Below, piece by piece: positions 1 to 7,648 of a stretch of 22,102 nt of DNA. The stretch covers positions 1-22,102 of the forward strand of contig NZ_CALDDG010000132.1 of the NCBI RefSeq assembly GCF_937936435.1, written 5' to 3'. This DNA comes from an uncultured Sulfuricurvum sp. (GTDB lineage: Bacteria; Campylobacterota; Campylobacteria; Campylobacterales; Sulfurimonadaceae). A model generated the notes under the pieces. That model searched no databases. It was not told where the DNA came from and saw nothing but the letters and a program-made list of their open reading frames with translations. Numbering within the stretch: the stretch's first letter is position 1; each line of letters begins with the position of its first letter. The translations under genes were made by a program, and so were the position numbers.

Positions 1-27
1 ATAGCTGGCAAGTTTGTTGAATTTAAA

Positions 28-32
28 AAGGA
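28..32 (+). promoter_or_regulatory. Ribosome binding site of pdxJ
   Basis: AAGGA lies five bases before the ATG at 38. It decides that start over the in-frame TTG codons at 14 and 17, which would place this site inside the coding region. Confidence 0.75.
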
Positions 33-37
33 TTTTT

Positions 38-841
38 ATGCACGTAGAGAAGTCTAAAATCACACTCGGTGTCAACATCGACCATATCGCCGTTTTACGC
101 GAAGCACGCAAGATCAACGATCCCGATCCGTTGATGGCCCTCGCCGTATGCGCTCAAAACGGTGCGGACCAAATTACCATCCATTTGCGCGAAGACCGTC
201 GGCATATCCACGATGAGGATGCACAAAGAATCATCGATGCTTCTCCTCTCCCCGTCAATCTGGAGTGTTCCATCGATCCCGCGATCATCGATATTGTCTG
301 TTCGCTCCGTCCGCACAGAGCGACCCTCGTCCCCGAAAAACGTGAAGAGGTTACAACCGAAGGAGGTCTTGACGTATCGGGGCAATTTGAATCCATATTA
401 AATGCTATAAACAAGCTCAATGCCCATGAAATCGAAGTCTCTTTATTTATCGATCCGACCATAGAGGCCGTAGAAACTTCAGAACGTTTGGGAGCGCAAT
501 GGATTGAATTGCATACCGGAAGCTATGCTAACCTCTACGCGATGCGTCACAGTGCCCTTCCCCATTCGCATCATGCTATCGAGTCTCTTAGATTGCCGCG
601 TCATGAGCTGGATGAACGGATCCAAAAAGCATACGGCGATATTGTCGATTCGGCCAATCTAGGACGTTCGCTCGGGCTGAAAGTCGCTGCGGGCCACGGA
701 TTGAACTATCAGAATATCACCTCCATCGTCACTATCGATACGATTGAAGAACTCAATATCGGTCAAAGTATTATTGCCCGATCGGTTTTCACAGGTCTCG
801 CAACCGCCGTTCGGGATATGAAAAAATTATGTCAGCGATAA
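38..841 (+). CDS. pdxJ: Pyridoxine 5'-phosphate synthase PdxJ
   Basis: Condenses 1-deoxy-D-xylulose 5-phosphate with 3-amino-2-oxopropyl phosphate to pyridoxine 5'-phosphate, the ring-closing step of the DXP-dependent vitamin B6 pathway in the cytoplasm. The 267-residue TIM-barrel product opens with the family signature VNIDHIAVLREAR (residues 12-24). It keeps residues that line up with the E. coli catalytic set: His49 in TIHLREDRRHI, Glu76 in NLE and His220 in AAGHGLN. A stretch around residues 115-150 (EEVTTEGGLDV and a following helix) also fits PdxJ. I chose the ATG at 38 because AAGGA lies five bases upstream; an in-frame TTG at 14 has no such site. The gene overlaps pdxA by 13 bases, so the two are co-translated. 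Identification is firm. The upstream promoter is outside the window. Confidence 0.97.
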   Translation: MHVEKSKITLGVNIDHIAVLREARKINDPDPLMALAVCAQNGADQITIHLREDRRHIHDEDAQRIIDASPLPVNLECSIDPAIIDIVCSLRPHRATLVPEKREEVTTEGGLDVSGQFESILNAINKLNAHEIEVSLFIDPTIEAVETSERLGAQWIELHTGSYANLYAMRHSALPHSHHAIESLRLPRHELDERIQKAYGDIVDSANLGRSLGLKVAAGHGLNYQNITSIVTIDTIEELNIGQSIIARSVFTGLATAVRDMKKLCQR

Positions 842-1764
842 AAACCGTTGCAGTCAGTATCGGCGATTTAAACGGCGTAGGATTTGAAATAGCGCTTAGA
901 GCGCATCGCGAAATCTCTGCGCAGTGCCGTCCGATCTACTGCATCAGTCCAGTGATGGCAGAGCAAGCCGCTGCACTGCTGGGTGAGCACTTGCCCGAAG
1001 ACTTTATAACCTATGACGTTTCAGGTGAATTCACTATACAACCTGGAACCGTTTCCGCCCAAAGCGGCCGATACAGTTACGATTCTTTTCTCAAAGCGCT
1101 CTCTCTCGCCCTTTCCAAACAAGTCGATGCCATCGTTACCCTACCCATACATAAAGAGGCATGGATGCTGGCAGACGTCCCCTATGTAGGACATACGGAT
1201 GCTTTACGCGATCTGCTGAAGAGTGAAGCGATCATGATGCTCGGCTGTGAAAAGCTCTATGTTGCTCTATATACCGAACATATCCCGCTATCTCAGGTAC
1301 CTCATCATATTACTGCCGATGGCATATTTGATTTTTTGATACGTTTTTATGCCTCGTTTCCCCGTTCTCCCGTTGCAGTTTTGGGGCTCAATCCCCATGC
1401 AGGAGACCACGGAGTCCTTGGCGACGAAGAGCGTTTTATCGAAGCGGCGATCGCCCGAGCGAATCGTCATATCGGCAAAAATATTTTCGAAGGCCCTATC
1501 GTTCCGGATATCGCGTTTACATCCAGAAGCCGAGAACGGTATAAGACAATTGTGGCTATGTATCACGATCAGGGGCTTGCCCCTCTCAAAGCACTCTATT
1601 TCGATGAAGGGGTCAATATCTCTTTAGGGCTGCCGATAATCCGTACATCGGTAGATCACGGTACGGCATTTGATATTGCCTATGGCCATAAAGCCTCTCT
1701 ACTAAGTTATCGTAATGCGATTCAAGCGGCTTTATCTCTGGACAATGTGGTTCATCATGGATAA
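829..1764 (+). CDS. pdxA: 4-hydroxythreonine-4-phosphate dehydrogenase PdxA
   Basis: Oxidises 4-phosphohydroxy-L-threonine with NAD(P); the product decarboxylates to 3-amino-2-oxopropyl phosphate, the amine substrate of PdxJ encoded just upstream. The 311-residue protein shows the N-terminal GDLNGVG (12-18), where many orthologues have GEPAGIG. It also has HKEAW (108-112), and three metal-ligand histidines typical of the family: His122 in YVGHTD, His246 in YHDQGLAPLK and His277 in VDHGTAFD. The GLPIIRTS segment before the last of these is also characteristic. The start ATG lies inside the last codons of pdxJ (13-base overlap), and the stop overlaps the start of the PilZ gene by 8 bases. This points to one transcript with translational coupling. 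Full length for the family and nothing missing. Confidence 0.96.
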   Translation: MSAIKTVAVSIGDLNGVGFEIALRAHREISAQCRPIYCISPVMAEQAAALLGEHLPEDFITYDVSGEFTIQPGTVSAQSGRYSYDSFLKALSLALSKQVDAIVTLPIHKEAWMLADVPYVGHTDALRDLLKSEAIMMLGCEKLYVALYTEHIPLSQVPHHITADGIFDFLIRFYASFPRSPVAVLGLNPHAGDHGVLGDEERFIEAAIARANRHIGKNIFEGPIVPDIAFTSRSRERYKTIVAMYHDQGLAPLKALYFDEGVNISLGLPIIRTSVDHGTAFDIAYGHKASLLSYRNAIQAALSLDNVVHHG

Positions 1765-2830
1765 ACCTATTAATCTTGAACCTTTTCGCAACCTTTCCCA
1801 TACCGGTTTTGACATAGGCGGTTTTCGTCCCGTCTTTGTCAAAGCCGCATGGAAAACCTATAACGAACACACTGCCGAACCGATTTCGGCACAACGTTTT
1901 CAAGCAATTACGACTGATTTATTCGATGCCTTGTTTTTTTCCAAACCGAAAGAAATTCCCCCTATTTTAGACGAAATACGAGATCTCTTTTCAAATACGT
2001 CGCAAATCGAGTTTTTTTTGACCGATACGTTTTATATTCTCTTAAACCACTATATTAAATCGTTCTACGGGAAATTGAACGGATGGGAAAAAATCATACG
2101 TTTCACCACGGGTATCGAGCAGTTTATCGCTTTTGCAGCGGGACATATCAGCGATGAGTCACTGTTTCTCTTTGAGGATACCCTTATCGATGCACTTGAA
2201 CGTCTGCGCCAGAGTCATGAGCCGATTATGGTACTCAACACCTATTACGGTGTCCCTATCCAATATCCCGCAAAAGTCGTCCATACGGACATTCATAGCG
2301 TAACGATAAAACCTCATCCGATCCAAGAGACTGCCGCACTGCTCCAAAACGGCATTTATCTTTTAAAAAGCAATCAATTATCCGGAGATGTATACGCTTC
2401 GGTCAATCCCGTCTATATCGACGGCGAACGTTTATTGGAGCTAAGCCGCTTCGATCAGCTCGAAACATCGCTCTTTCATCGACAAAGCGTACGGGTTCAG
2501 CCCAATACTTCGCATACAATAAACATCATTCATTCCGGACTCACTTTACATTGCAGGTTATACGATATTTCGATAGGAGGGATCGCGCTGACAAGCAAAC
2601 ATCTCTATTCGATTCCCGCTCACAGTGAAACAACTCTTATTTTTCCTTCGGACATTATTACGAATCTCGGTGAGATCACAGGATATCTCGTATTTAAGTC
2701 ATCTTATGAGGGGGGATATAAATACCATTTCAAAATCGAACCTTCATTGCAGCAAGAAGGGGAATTGAGCAAGTACATCGCACGTCGCGAACAAGAGATC
2801 GTCAAACAACTTCGAGAAGAGATCATATAA
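1757..2830 (+). CDS. PilZ domain protein (probable c-di-GMP receptor)
   Basis: A 357-residue soluble protein with a C-terminal PilZ domain. The two c-di-GMP-binding elements are both present: an RxxxR motif at Arg242-Arg246 (RQSVR) and a DxSxxG motif at Asp270-Gly275 (DISIGG). The roughly 70 residues before it form alternating beta-like segments and may be a YcgR-N/PilZN-type domain; this is inferred from pattern only. Residues 1-150 look helical and I do not recognise them. The ATG at 1757 was chosen because it overlaps the pdxA stop in an ATGGATAA arrangement, while an earlier ATG at 1715 lies deep in pdxA. It is followed with no gap by the coiled-coil gene at 2831. A role in c-di-GMP-controlled motility or surface behaviour is likely but its partner is unknown. 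Confidence 0.85.
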   Translation: MDKPINLEPFRNLSHTGFDIGGFRPVFVKAAWKTYNEHTAEPISAQRFQAITTDLFDALFFSKPKEIPPILDEIRDLFSNTSQIEFFLTDTFYILLNHYIKSFYGKLNGWEKIIRFTTGIEQFIAFAAGHISDESLFLFEDTLIDALERLRQSHEPIMVLNTYYGVPIQYPAKVVHTDIHSVTIKPHPIQETAALLQNGIYLLKSNQLSGDVYASVNPVYIDGERLLELSRFDQLETSLFHRQSVRVQPNTSHTINIIHSGLTLHCRLYDISIGGIALTSKHLYSIPAHSETTLIFPSDIITNLGEITGYLVFKSSYEGGYKYHFKIEPSLQQEGELSKYIARREQEIVKQLREEII

Positions 2831-4327
2831 ATGAATCCCCGTATTATTTCCGATATCGTCTCCATTTTAGAAGAGTCTCTCCCTTCGGATTTGTATGCGC
2901 TTGATTATACCCATGATCATTATCTCGCATTGCTCGGTAGTCTGAACATCGATACGAACGAAGCTTTGTTTAACGATAAAAAAGGTTCGATTCGCAAAGC
3001 ACTGGTAAAGTTCTTCTCTAAAACCTATCAGGATATCGATGTCAAAGCCGCTTTTGAAAAATGCGTTATTAAAAAACATTTTACAGATCCTTCAAAATCC
3101 GAAGCATATGACAGGATGCTCCATAAAAATACCCTTCTGATTATCGATATACTCAAACGTAAATTCGAATTTTCACCCCTAGCCTACCTTATATCGATAC
3201 CCGAAGATATCCGTACCCGGATTATGCACGGTTTTGTCGATGCGAACGATGCGATGGAGACGGCGCGTCAAATAACACGTCGACAGTTTGAACAAATCTT
3301 TAAACTGGACGAAAGGGACATTATCTTTTTTCTGCGTGGGCGGATATCGATACGTTACTACACTCCGCCCAAAAAACTTCCGCCGGGTGCCGACAAACGT
3401 TTTGCCGGAGAATCGGTGGAAAAAATGGAAGAGATGTACTCTACCTATTTTCCGGATGGCGCATGGGACCATATCGAACCTATTTTAGGAGAGGTAATTG
3501 CCGAAAAACTCAATTTCGCCGTCATTGACAATGCTACCTTCACCCGTACCTTCATTCCCGTATTTCGAACAATGATCGAAATTCTTTTACTGGAGATTAT
3601 CGACCCTGCCCAACGCGATGCGATCGAAGGGTTTACCGGATACGTACTCCGACAGCATTTTCATCAAATCTTCGTATATACGGCCAAAAATCTTCTGCAG
3701 TTTGTCGAAGAACGTGATAAAAATGCCGAGAAGTTTATTAAATATTTCAATGAAGACATCGTCCTCGACAGTAACGGCAATAAAATCCAAAAATACGCTA
3801 TCGTCGATTCAAAGCAGCAAAAATGGAATTACAGCTCCATCGTTTCGGTCATGATGCAATTTAAGCAGGCTAAACTTAAAATCGAAAACCAAAAAGAGGC
3901 GATCCTCAGCGCCCATGAACGTGTAGAAATTTGTCAGGAAGAACTAAACAGCGAAAAAAATAACAAGCAGGACGTTTTAGATCATCTTAACGAAGTCGAA
4001 GAAGCTCTCGGAGAAAACGATACGGCAATTCTGAAACTTAAAAGCAAAGAGACCAAAACTCCCGAAGAAGCGGTAGCTCTTAAATCGGAAATCAATAAGC
4101 TTAATTATCACCATACCGAGTTGTTAGAGAACAAAAAAAGTGTGCACACTCAATTGGAGCTGGCTAAAAACCGGATTACCAACAAAACGAATGAACTGGC
4201 CCGACACGAAAATAAGCATACTTACGAAAAAAAGAGTCTTGCCACAATTATGGAACAAACGGCACCGATTTTCGAGACATACGAAACCGTCGTCGAAGCG
4301 TTGGCCACCGTTTTGACCAAACGCTAA
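2831..4327 (+). CDS. Unrecognised protein with C-terminal coiled coil
   Basis: I do not recognise this 498-residue protein. No signal peptide or membrane segment is visible, so it is probably cytoplasmic. Residues 1 to about 340 are mixed helical, with hydrophobic stretches such as IRTMIEILLLEIID-like helices that look like packing helices rather than membrane spans. Residues about 345-465 are rich in Glu, Lys, Gln and Asn with heptad-like spacing and look like a long coiled coil. A short helical tail (FETYETVVEALATVL) follows. The ATG directly follows the stop codon of the PilZ gene, with a purine-rich GAGAAGAG stretch upstream serving as ribosome binding site. Adjacency suggests it works with the PilZ protein, possibly as an output or scaffold partner; this is inference from gene order only. 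Its stop lies three bases from that of nspC on the other strand. Confidence 0.8.
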   Translation: MNPRIISDIVSILEESLPSDLYALDYTHDHYLALLGSLNIDTNEALFNDKKGSIRKALVKFFSKTYQDIDVKAAFEKCVIKKHFTDPSKSEAYDRMLHKNTLLIIDILKRKFEFSPLAYLISIPEDIRTRIMHGFVDANDAMETARQITRRQFEQIFKLDERDIIFFLRGRISIRYYTPPKKLPPGADKRFAGESVEKMEEMYSTYFPDGAWDHIEPILGEVIAEKLNFAVIDNATFTRTFIPVFRTMIEILLLEIIDPAQRDAIEGFTGYVLRQHFHQIFVYTAKNLLQFVEERDKNAEKFIKYFNEDIVLDSNGNKIQKYAIVDSKQQKWNYSSIVSVMMQFKQAKLKIENQKEAILSAHERVEICQEELNSEKNNKQDVLDHLNEVEEALGENDTAILKLKSKETKTPEEAVALKSEINKLNYHHTELLENKKSVHTQLELAKNRITNKTNELARHENKHTYEKKSLATIMEQTAPIFETYETVVEALATVLTKR

Positions 4328-4330
4328 CGA

Positions 4331-5476
4331 TTAGGAAAGACGCATCTTATAATCTTCGTAACCGAACTCATGAACTGTTTTTAGTTTTCCCTCTTTGGTC
4401 CAAATGGCCAGAGAGGGAAGCTTGATTCCGTTAAATGTCGTATTTTTGACAAACGTATAATGGATCTGATCTTCAAATACAATCAAATCACCGACTTTGA
4501 GCGGTTCGTCAAACGAATACTCCCCCATAATATCCCCGGCAAGACACGTATTGCCGCCGAAACGGTAGGTGTAGGCTTTCTCTCCCGCTTCTCCCGAACC
4601 GCGTACCATGGCGCGATACGGCATCGCAAGGGTATCGGGCATATGCGCTTCGGCAGAGGTATCGAGAATTGCGACATCCATTCCGTTGTGAACGATATCA
4701 AGCACCGACGCTACCAACGGTCCCGTTTGCCATCCGATGGCTTCACCCGGTTCGAGATAAACGGTGATACCGTCATGTCGTGCTTTAAACGCACGGATCA
4801 CTTCGATCAGACGATCCACATCGTAGTCACTTCGGGTGATATGATGCCCTCCTCCGAAATTAACATACTTGAGTCCATCAATATATGTGCCGAACTTTTC
4901 CTCAAATGCTTCGAGAACCCCTTCCAGTGCATCGACATTCTGCTCGCACAAAGCATGAAAGTTAAGACCGTCGAGCTTGGAGACGATTGATTCATCAAAA
5001 TTGCTCAGTGTTGTACCCAATCGACTATAAAGCCCGCACGGATTGTACAAATCGACGGGCGAAGATGAATATTCGGGATTAACGCGAAGCGATACGGAGA
5101 TATTAGGATTTATCGCTTTAACCCGTTCGTAATAGCGGTGAAATTGCGCCGGAGAATTAAAGACGATATCATCACTGATTCGGGCAATTTCGTCGATATC
5201 TTCGTCCTTAAACGCCGGAGAGTAGGTATGGACCTCTTTATTCATTGTCTCACGGGCCAATTTCGCCTCATGCAGTCCGCTGGCAGTACATCCGTGCAGA
5301 TATTTTCCGACAAGCTCAAACGTCGACCACATCGCAAAACCTTTCAGGGCCAAAATAATTTTTGCCCCGGATTCGCGCTGAACACGTTCCATAACCTGCA
5401 AATTTTTTTCCAACAGTGCTTCTTCACAAATATAGCACGGTGTATGGGTAAGTTGAGAAAAATCGATTGCGCTCAT
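4331..5476 (-). CDS. nspC: Carboxynorspermidine decarboxylase NspC
   Basis: PLP-dependent decarboxylase of the fold-III (alanine racemase-like) class. It converts carboxynorspermidine or carboxyspermidine to norspermidine or spermidine. The 381-residue protein has the PLP lysine at Lys45 in ALKGF, a GGGHH turn, the phosphate-binding EPGEAIG segment, and a GNTCLAGD segment carrying the catalytic cysteine-aspartate region. LNFHALCEQN, characteristic of NspC, is also present. The partner enzyme, carboxynorspermidine synthase, is at 9429-10613 on the same strand. Campylobacterota commonly use this route to make spermidine, so spermidine is the likelier product; sequence alone does not separate the two. 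The ATG at 5476 has AGGA upstream, and a promoter-like extended -10 lies about 35 bases upstream. Confidence 0.95.
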   Translation of the reverse strand: MSAIDFSQLTHTPCYICEEALLEKNLQVMERVQRESGAKIILALKGFAMWSTFELVGKYLHGCTASGLHEAKLARETMNKEVHTYSPAFKDEDIDEIARISDDIVFNSPAQFHRYYERVKAINPNISVSLRVNPEYSSSPVDLYNPCGLYSRLGTTLSNFDESIVSKLDGLNFHALCEQNVDALEGVLEAFEEKFGTYIDGLKYVNFGGGHHITRSDYDVDRLIEVIRAFKARHDGITVYLEPGEAIGWQTGPLVASVLDIVHNGMDVAILDTSAEAHMPDTLAMPYRAMVRGSGEAGEKAYTYRFGGNTCLAGDIMGEYSFDEPLKVGDLIVFEDQIHYTFVKNTTFNGIKLPSLAIWTKEGKLKTVHEFGYEDYKMRLS

Positions 5477-5507
5477 ATCCAGTCCTGCGTAGGTTTTTAG
5501 TGGCGTG

Positions 5508-5536
5508 ATTGTAGCATAGAGTTATTTCACGACAAA
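5508..5536 (-). promoter_or_regulatory. Candidate sigma-70-type promoter of nspC
   Basis: On the minus strand an extended -10 TGCTACAAT runs 5516 to 5508. A weak -35 (TTTGTC, 5536 to 5531) lies 17 bases upstream. It would start transcription about 25 bases before the nspC ATG. Confidence 0.45.
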
Positions 5537-5601
5537 TACCCGTACAAAAACATAGAACGAAACCTGCACTGTGTAAATATACAACCGCCAAAGGAACCTA
5601 A

Positions 5602-6159
5602 ATGTCAATTAAAGATTACATTGCTGAAAATAAACTCGAATGGATGATCGTTTACAACGCTCCGACCGATGCGTACAAATACGCATACCGCGGATGTCTT
5701 GTCGTAACTGAGGGTAAAGTGATCACTGCGGACAAAAGCCTTCCGCCAAAAGATATCGTAAAACAAGTCATCCTTGCAACAAACAATGACACTATCGACT
5801 TTTTAGCATGTGAAGTTCCGTCTTTGAACCTTTTCGAAGGTTTTTTCGCAAAATACAAAGAGTTTTTAACTCCGGACGGAAAATACCTCCTCTTTATCCC
5901 AGATATTTACGGAAAAGGTCAATTCGTTCACGAAGGGATTACATTCAATGCGTTTTCATTGGATGAAAGCTCGGTATGGAACGATTTGCTCGAACTTGCC
6001 GACCTCTCTAAAGGGGATTTGAAAAAAATGTCCGATAAAGAAAAAATCGACGAAGTGTGCAAAGAGATCAAACGCAGCAACTTACGCGTACCGGAAAAAA
6101 CATTCGATGAAATCAAAGCGATGCAACGCGAAGGAAAACTCTCTTTCGGAGCGGTTTGA
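5602..6159 (+). CDS. Unrecognised small soluble protein
   Basis: A 185-residue protein of no family I can name. It has no signal peptide or membrane span. The first 125 residues alternate short beta-like stretches (WMIVYNAP, GCLVVTEGKVI, YLLFIPDIYG) with helices, suggesting a compact alpha/beta domain. The last 55 residues are strongly charged and helical (KGDLKKMSDKEKIDEVCKEIKRS). The start is well supported by AAGGAACC six bases before the ATG. It is a single-gene unit, divergent from nspC and ending at a strong bidirectional terminator. Codon use looks like that of its neighbours, so recent acquisition is not suggested. It is probably a conserved hypothetical protein of this bacterial group. 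Confidence 0.8.
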   Translation: MSIKDYIAENKLEWMIVYNAPTDAYKYAYRGCLVVTEGKVITADKSLPPKDIVKQVILATNNDTIDFLACEVPSLNLFEGFFAKYKEFLTPDGKYLLFIPDIYGKGQFVHEGITFNAFSLDESSVWNDLLELADLSKGDLKKMSDKEKIDEVCKEIKRSNLRVPEKTFDEIKAMQREGKLSFGAV

Positions 6160-6167
6160 TTCCATCC

Positions 6168-6190
6168 GAAAAAGGCTTACCGCCTTTTTC
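6168..6190. terminator. Bidirectional rho-independent terminator
   Basis: A perfect 9-base inverted repeat, GAAAAAGGC and GCCTTTTTC, encloses a 5-base loop (TTACC). The stem ends in A and T runs on both sides, so it can terminate transcription from either strand. It sits between the convergent genes ending at 6159 (+) and 6213 (-). Confidence 0.85.
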
Positions 6191-6212
6191 ACCCCTCTTC
6201 TTTCCGATTTTT

Positions 6213-6971
6213 TCACGCAGTTTCATTACCGCCCGTTACCTTGATATGCCACGGTTCATACCGGACTCCGTAAGGGTTGTTGTTGGTATAGCGAATCGAA
6301 ATATATCCTCCGTCATACAACTTTTTAAAAACATCCGTCTCCTGAAACCGTTCCGTAAAATTAGCTGCACCGTAGCCCACTTTACCGATATCAAAATCGC
6401 CGATGCTGTGAAATGTAAAGCCGGGAGGAGCAATACTGGTCGATGTCAGACGCAAATCTCCCCCTTCACTCACCATTTTTTTTAAAAACAGGTGCATCTG
6501 TTTGACCGGAGCGCGGACGCCGGAAGTCAAAATGACTTCTTTACCGATCATTTTTTTTATCGTTTCATATTTCTCGATGGCAGCGCCTTTGAGAAGAAAA
6601 TGCCCTGTTTTTTTAATATACACAAGCTCTTTTTCAGGAGTAACCGCCGTCAATTTCGGAACCGTGCGCTCTCCATAAAAGCCGTATCGGCGGGGATCAC
6701 CATAAAAAATCGTCTCAATATATCCGATCTCGTCCGGTGTCAAAGGTTTGTTGCAACGAGCTGCGATTTTTAGCATTTCGTCGAAACTGATCGTATTGAA
6801 TCGAACGTATCCGACAAAATTTTGAACCGCTGTCAGTTTATCCAGTAATGTTCCGACAACCGACGGAGCTTTCATCGTTGAAAGATAATTCGGTAGAAAC
6901 TCTTCAATTCTCCCGAATACGACAGTAGAGCTGCACACCGCAGCCATAGCCAAAAATGCTCGTCTATCCAT
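6213..6971 (-). CDS. M15-family (VanY-like) D-Ala-D-Ala carboxypeptidase, exported
   Basis: Probable zinc peptidase that trims D-alanyl-D-alanine ends of peptidoglycan peptides in the periplasm. The 252-residue protein starts with a twin-arginine-like signal (Arg3-Arg4 in DRRAFLA, then AMAAVCSSTVVFG), so Tat export is likely. The M15B/VanY elements are in order: TSGVRAP, a zinc-binding HSIGDFD (His188 to Asp194), and EPWHIKV with His242 near the C terminus. The His-Asp spacing here is HxxGxxD, one residue shorter than the usual HxxGxxxD of VanX/VanY; whether this is a subfamily trait is not known to me. The first 110 residues after the signal are not recognised. It is divergent from the AMMECR1 gene and shares the terminator at 6168-6190 with the gene facing it. 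Confidence 0.85.
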   Translation of the reverse strand: MDRRAFLAMAAVCSSTVVFGRIEEFLPNYLSTMKAPSVVGTLLDKLTAVQNFVGYVRFNTISFDEMLKIAARCNKPLTPDEIGYIETIFYGDPRRYGFYGERTVPKLTAVTPEKELVYIKKTGHFLLKGAAIEKYETIKKMIGKEVILTSGVRAPVKQMHLFLKKMVSEGGDLRLTSTSIAPPGFTFHSIGDFDIGKVGYGAANFTERFQETDVFKKLYDGGYISIRYTNNNPYGVRYEPWHIKVTGGNETA

Positions 6972-7042
6972 TCTCTTATCTTTAGAACAATTTCTTATAC
7001 TCTATATCGTACAATCTTACCTCATTTTTAAAATAAAATAAA

Positions 7043-7051
7043 TGCTAAAAT
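7043..7051 (+). promoter_or_regulatory. Candidate extended -10 promoter element for the AmmeMemoRadiSam genes
   Basis: TGCTAAAAT matches an extended -10 (TGn then TAtAAT-like). A second TAAAAT occurs ten bases downstream at 7056-7061. No good -35 is visible. Both lie 40-55 bases before the ATG at 7100, in the 128-base AT-rich gap between divergent genes. Confidence 0.4.
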
Positions 7052-7099
7052 CGTGTAAAATAGGGAAAAGTTGCTTGAAATCCCTACAGGAGATGGAGA

Positions 7100-7648
7100 A
7101 TGACGTCTAAACTCTACTTAGAAATTGCCCGTAATGCGATCACATCGCATTTTTCACCTGTTTTTATCGACAAAGACGCACTGGTCGGAAAAGATCCTGC
7201 ATTGGGTGAACCCGGAGCCGTCTTTGTTACGTTAACGATTAACAATCATTTACGCGGATGTATCGGATCGATAATCGCTCATCGTTCATTATTGGATGAT
7301 ATCATCGAAAATGCCGCAGCTGCAGCATTTAGGGATCCTCGTTTTCCCTCTTTACATGCTGAAGAATTGGATAAGATAATCATAGAAGTATCCCTTCTGA
7401 CTCATCCGCAGCCTCTCGTCTATAGCGATGCCGAAGAGCTCTCCCGTATTATTCGTCCGAACATCGACGGTGTAATCATGCGTCTTGGGAATCATCAGGC
7501 AACCTTTTTGCCTCAAGTGTGGGAAGAGCTGAATGACTTTGACTCGTTTTTTACCCATTTGGGCCTGAAAGCGGGAATAGGCAGCGATCCTCTCACGCTT
7601 CATCCCGATATTTATATCTATCAGGTTGAGAAGATCAAGGAGGCCTAG
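7100..7648 (+). CDS. amrA: AmmeMemoRadiSam system protein A (AMMECR1 domain)
   Basis: A 182-residue cytoplasmic protein of the AMMECR1 family, whose molecular function is unknown in bacteria, archaea and eukaryotes. The hallmark LRGCIGS is at residues 51-57 with Cys54. It is followed by the helix DDIIENAAAAAFRDPRFPSL and IIIEVSLLTHP, both typical of the family. The C-terminal VWEELNDFDSFFTHLGLKAG and a final YQVEKI-like strand also match. The start has a strong AGGAGA ribosome binding site, with GGAG closer in. The stop codon is immediately followed by the ATG of the radical SAM gene. That gene's own AAGGAGG (7637-7643) lies inside this one. First gene of a three-gene set that travels together widely in bacteria and archaea. 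Confidence 0.93.
   Translation: MTSKLYLEIARNAITSHFSPVFIDKDALVGKDPALGEPGAVFVTLTINNHLRGCIGSIIAHRSLLDDIIENAAAAAFRDPRFPSLHAEELDKIIIEVSLLTHPQPLVYSDAEELSRIIRPNIDGVIMRLGNHQATFLPQVWEELNDFDSFFTHLGLKAGIGSDPLTLHPDIYIYQVEKIKEA

Noticed and set aside
14..37. TTG start of pdxJ eight codons upstream
   Set aside because: The AAGGA ribosome binding site falls inside this extension and fits the ATG at 38; the extra residues match nothing in the family.
4460..4990. 176-codon open frame on the plus strand inside nspC
   Set aside because: It is antisense to a firmly identified gene, shows no family motif and lacks a ribosome binding site.
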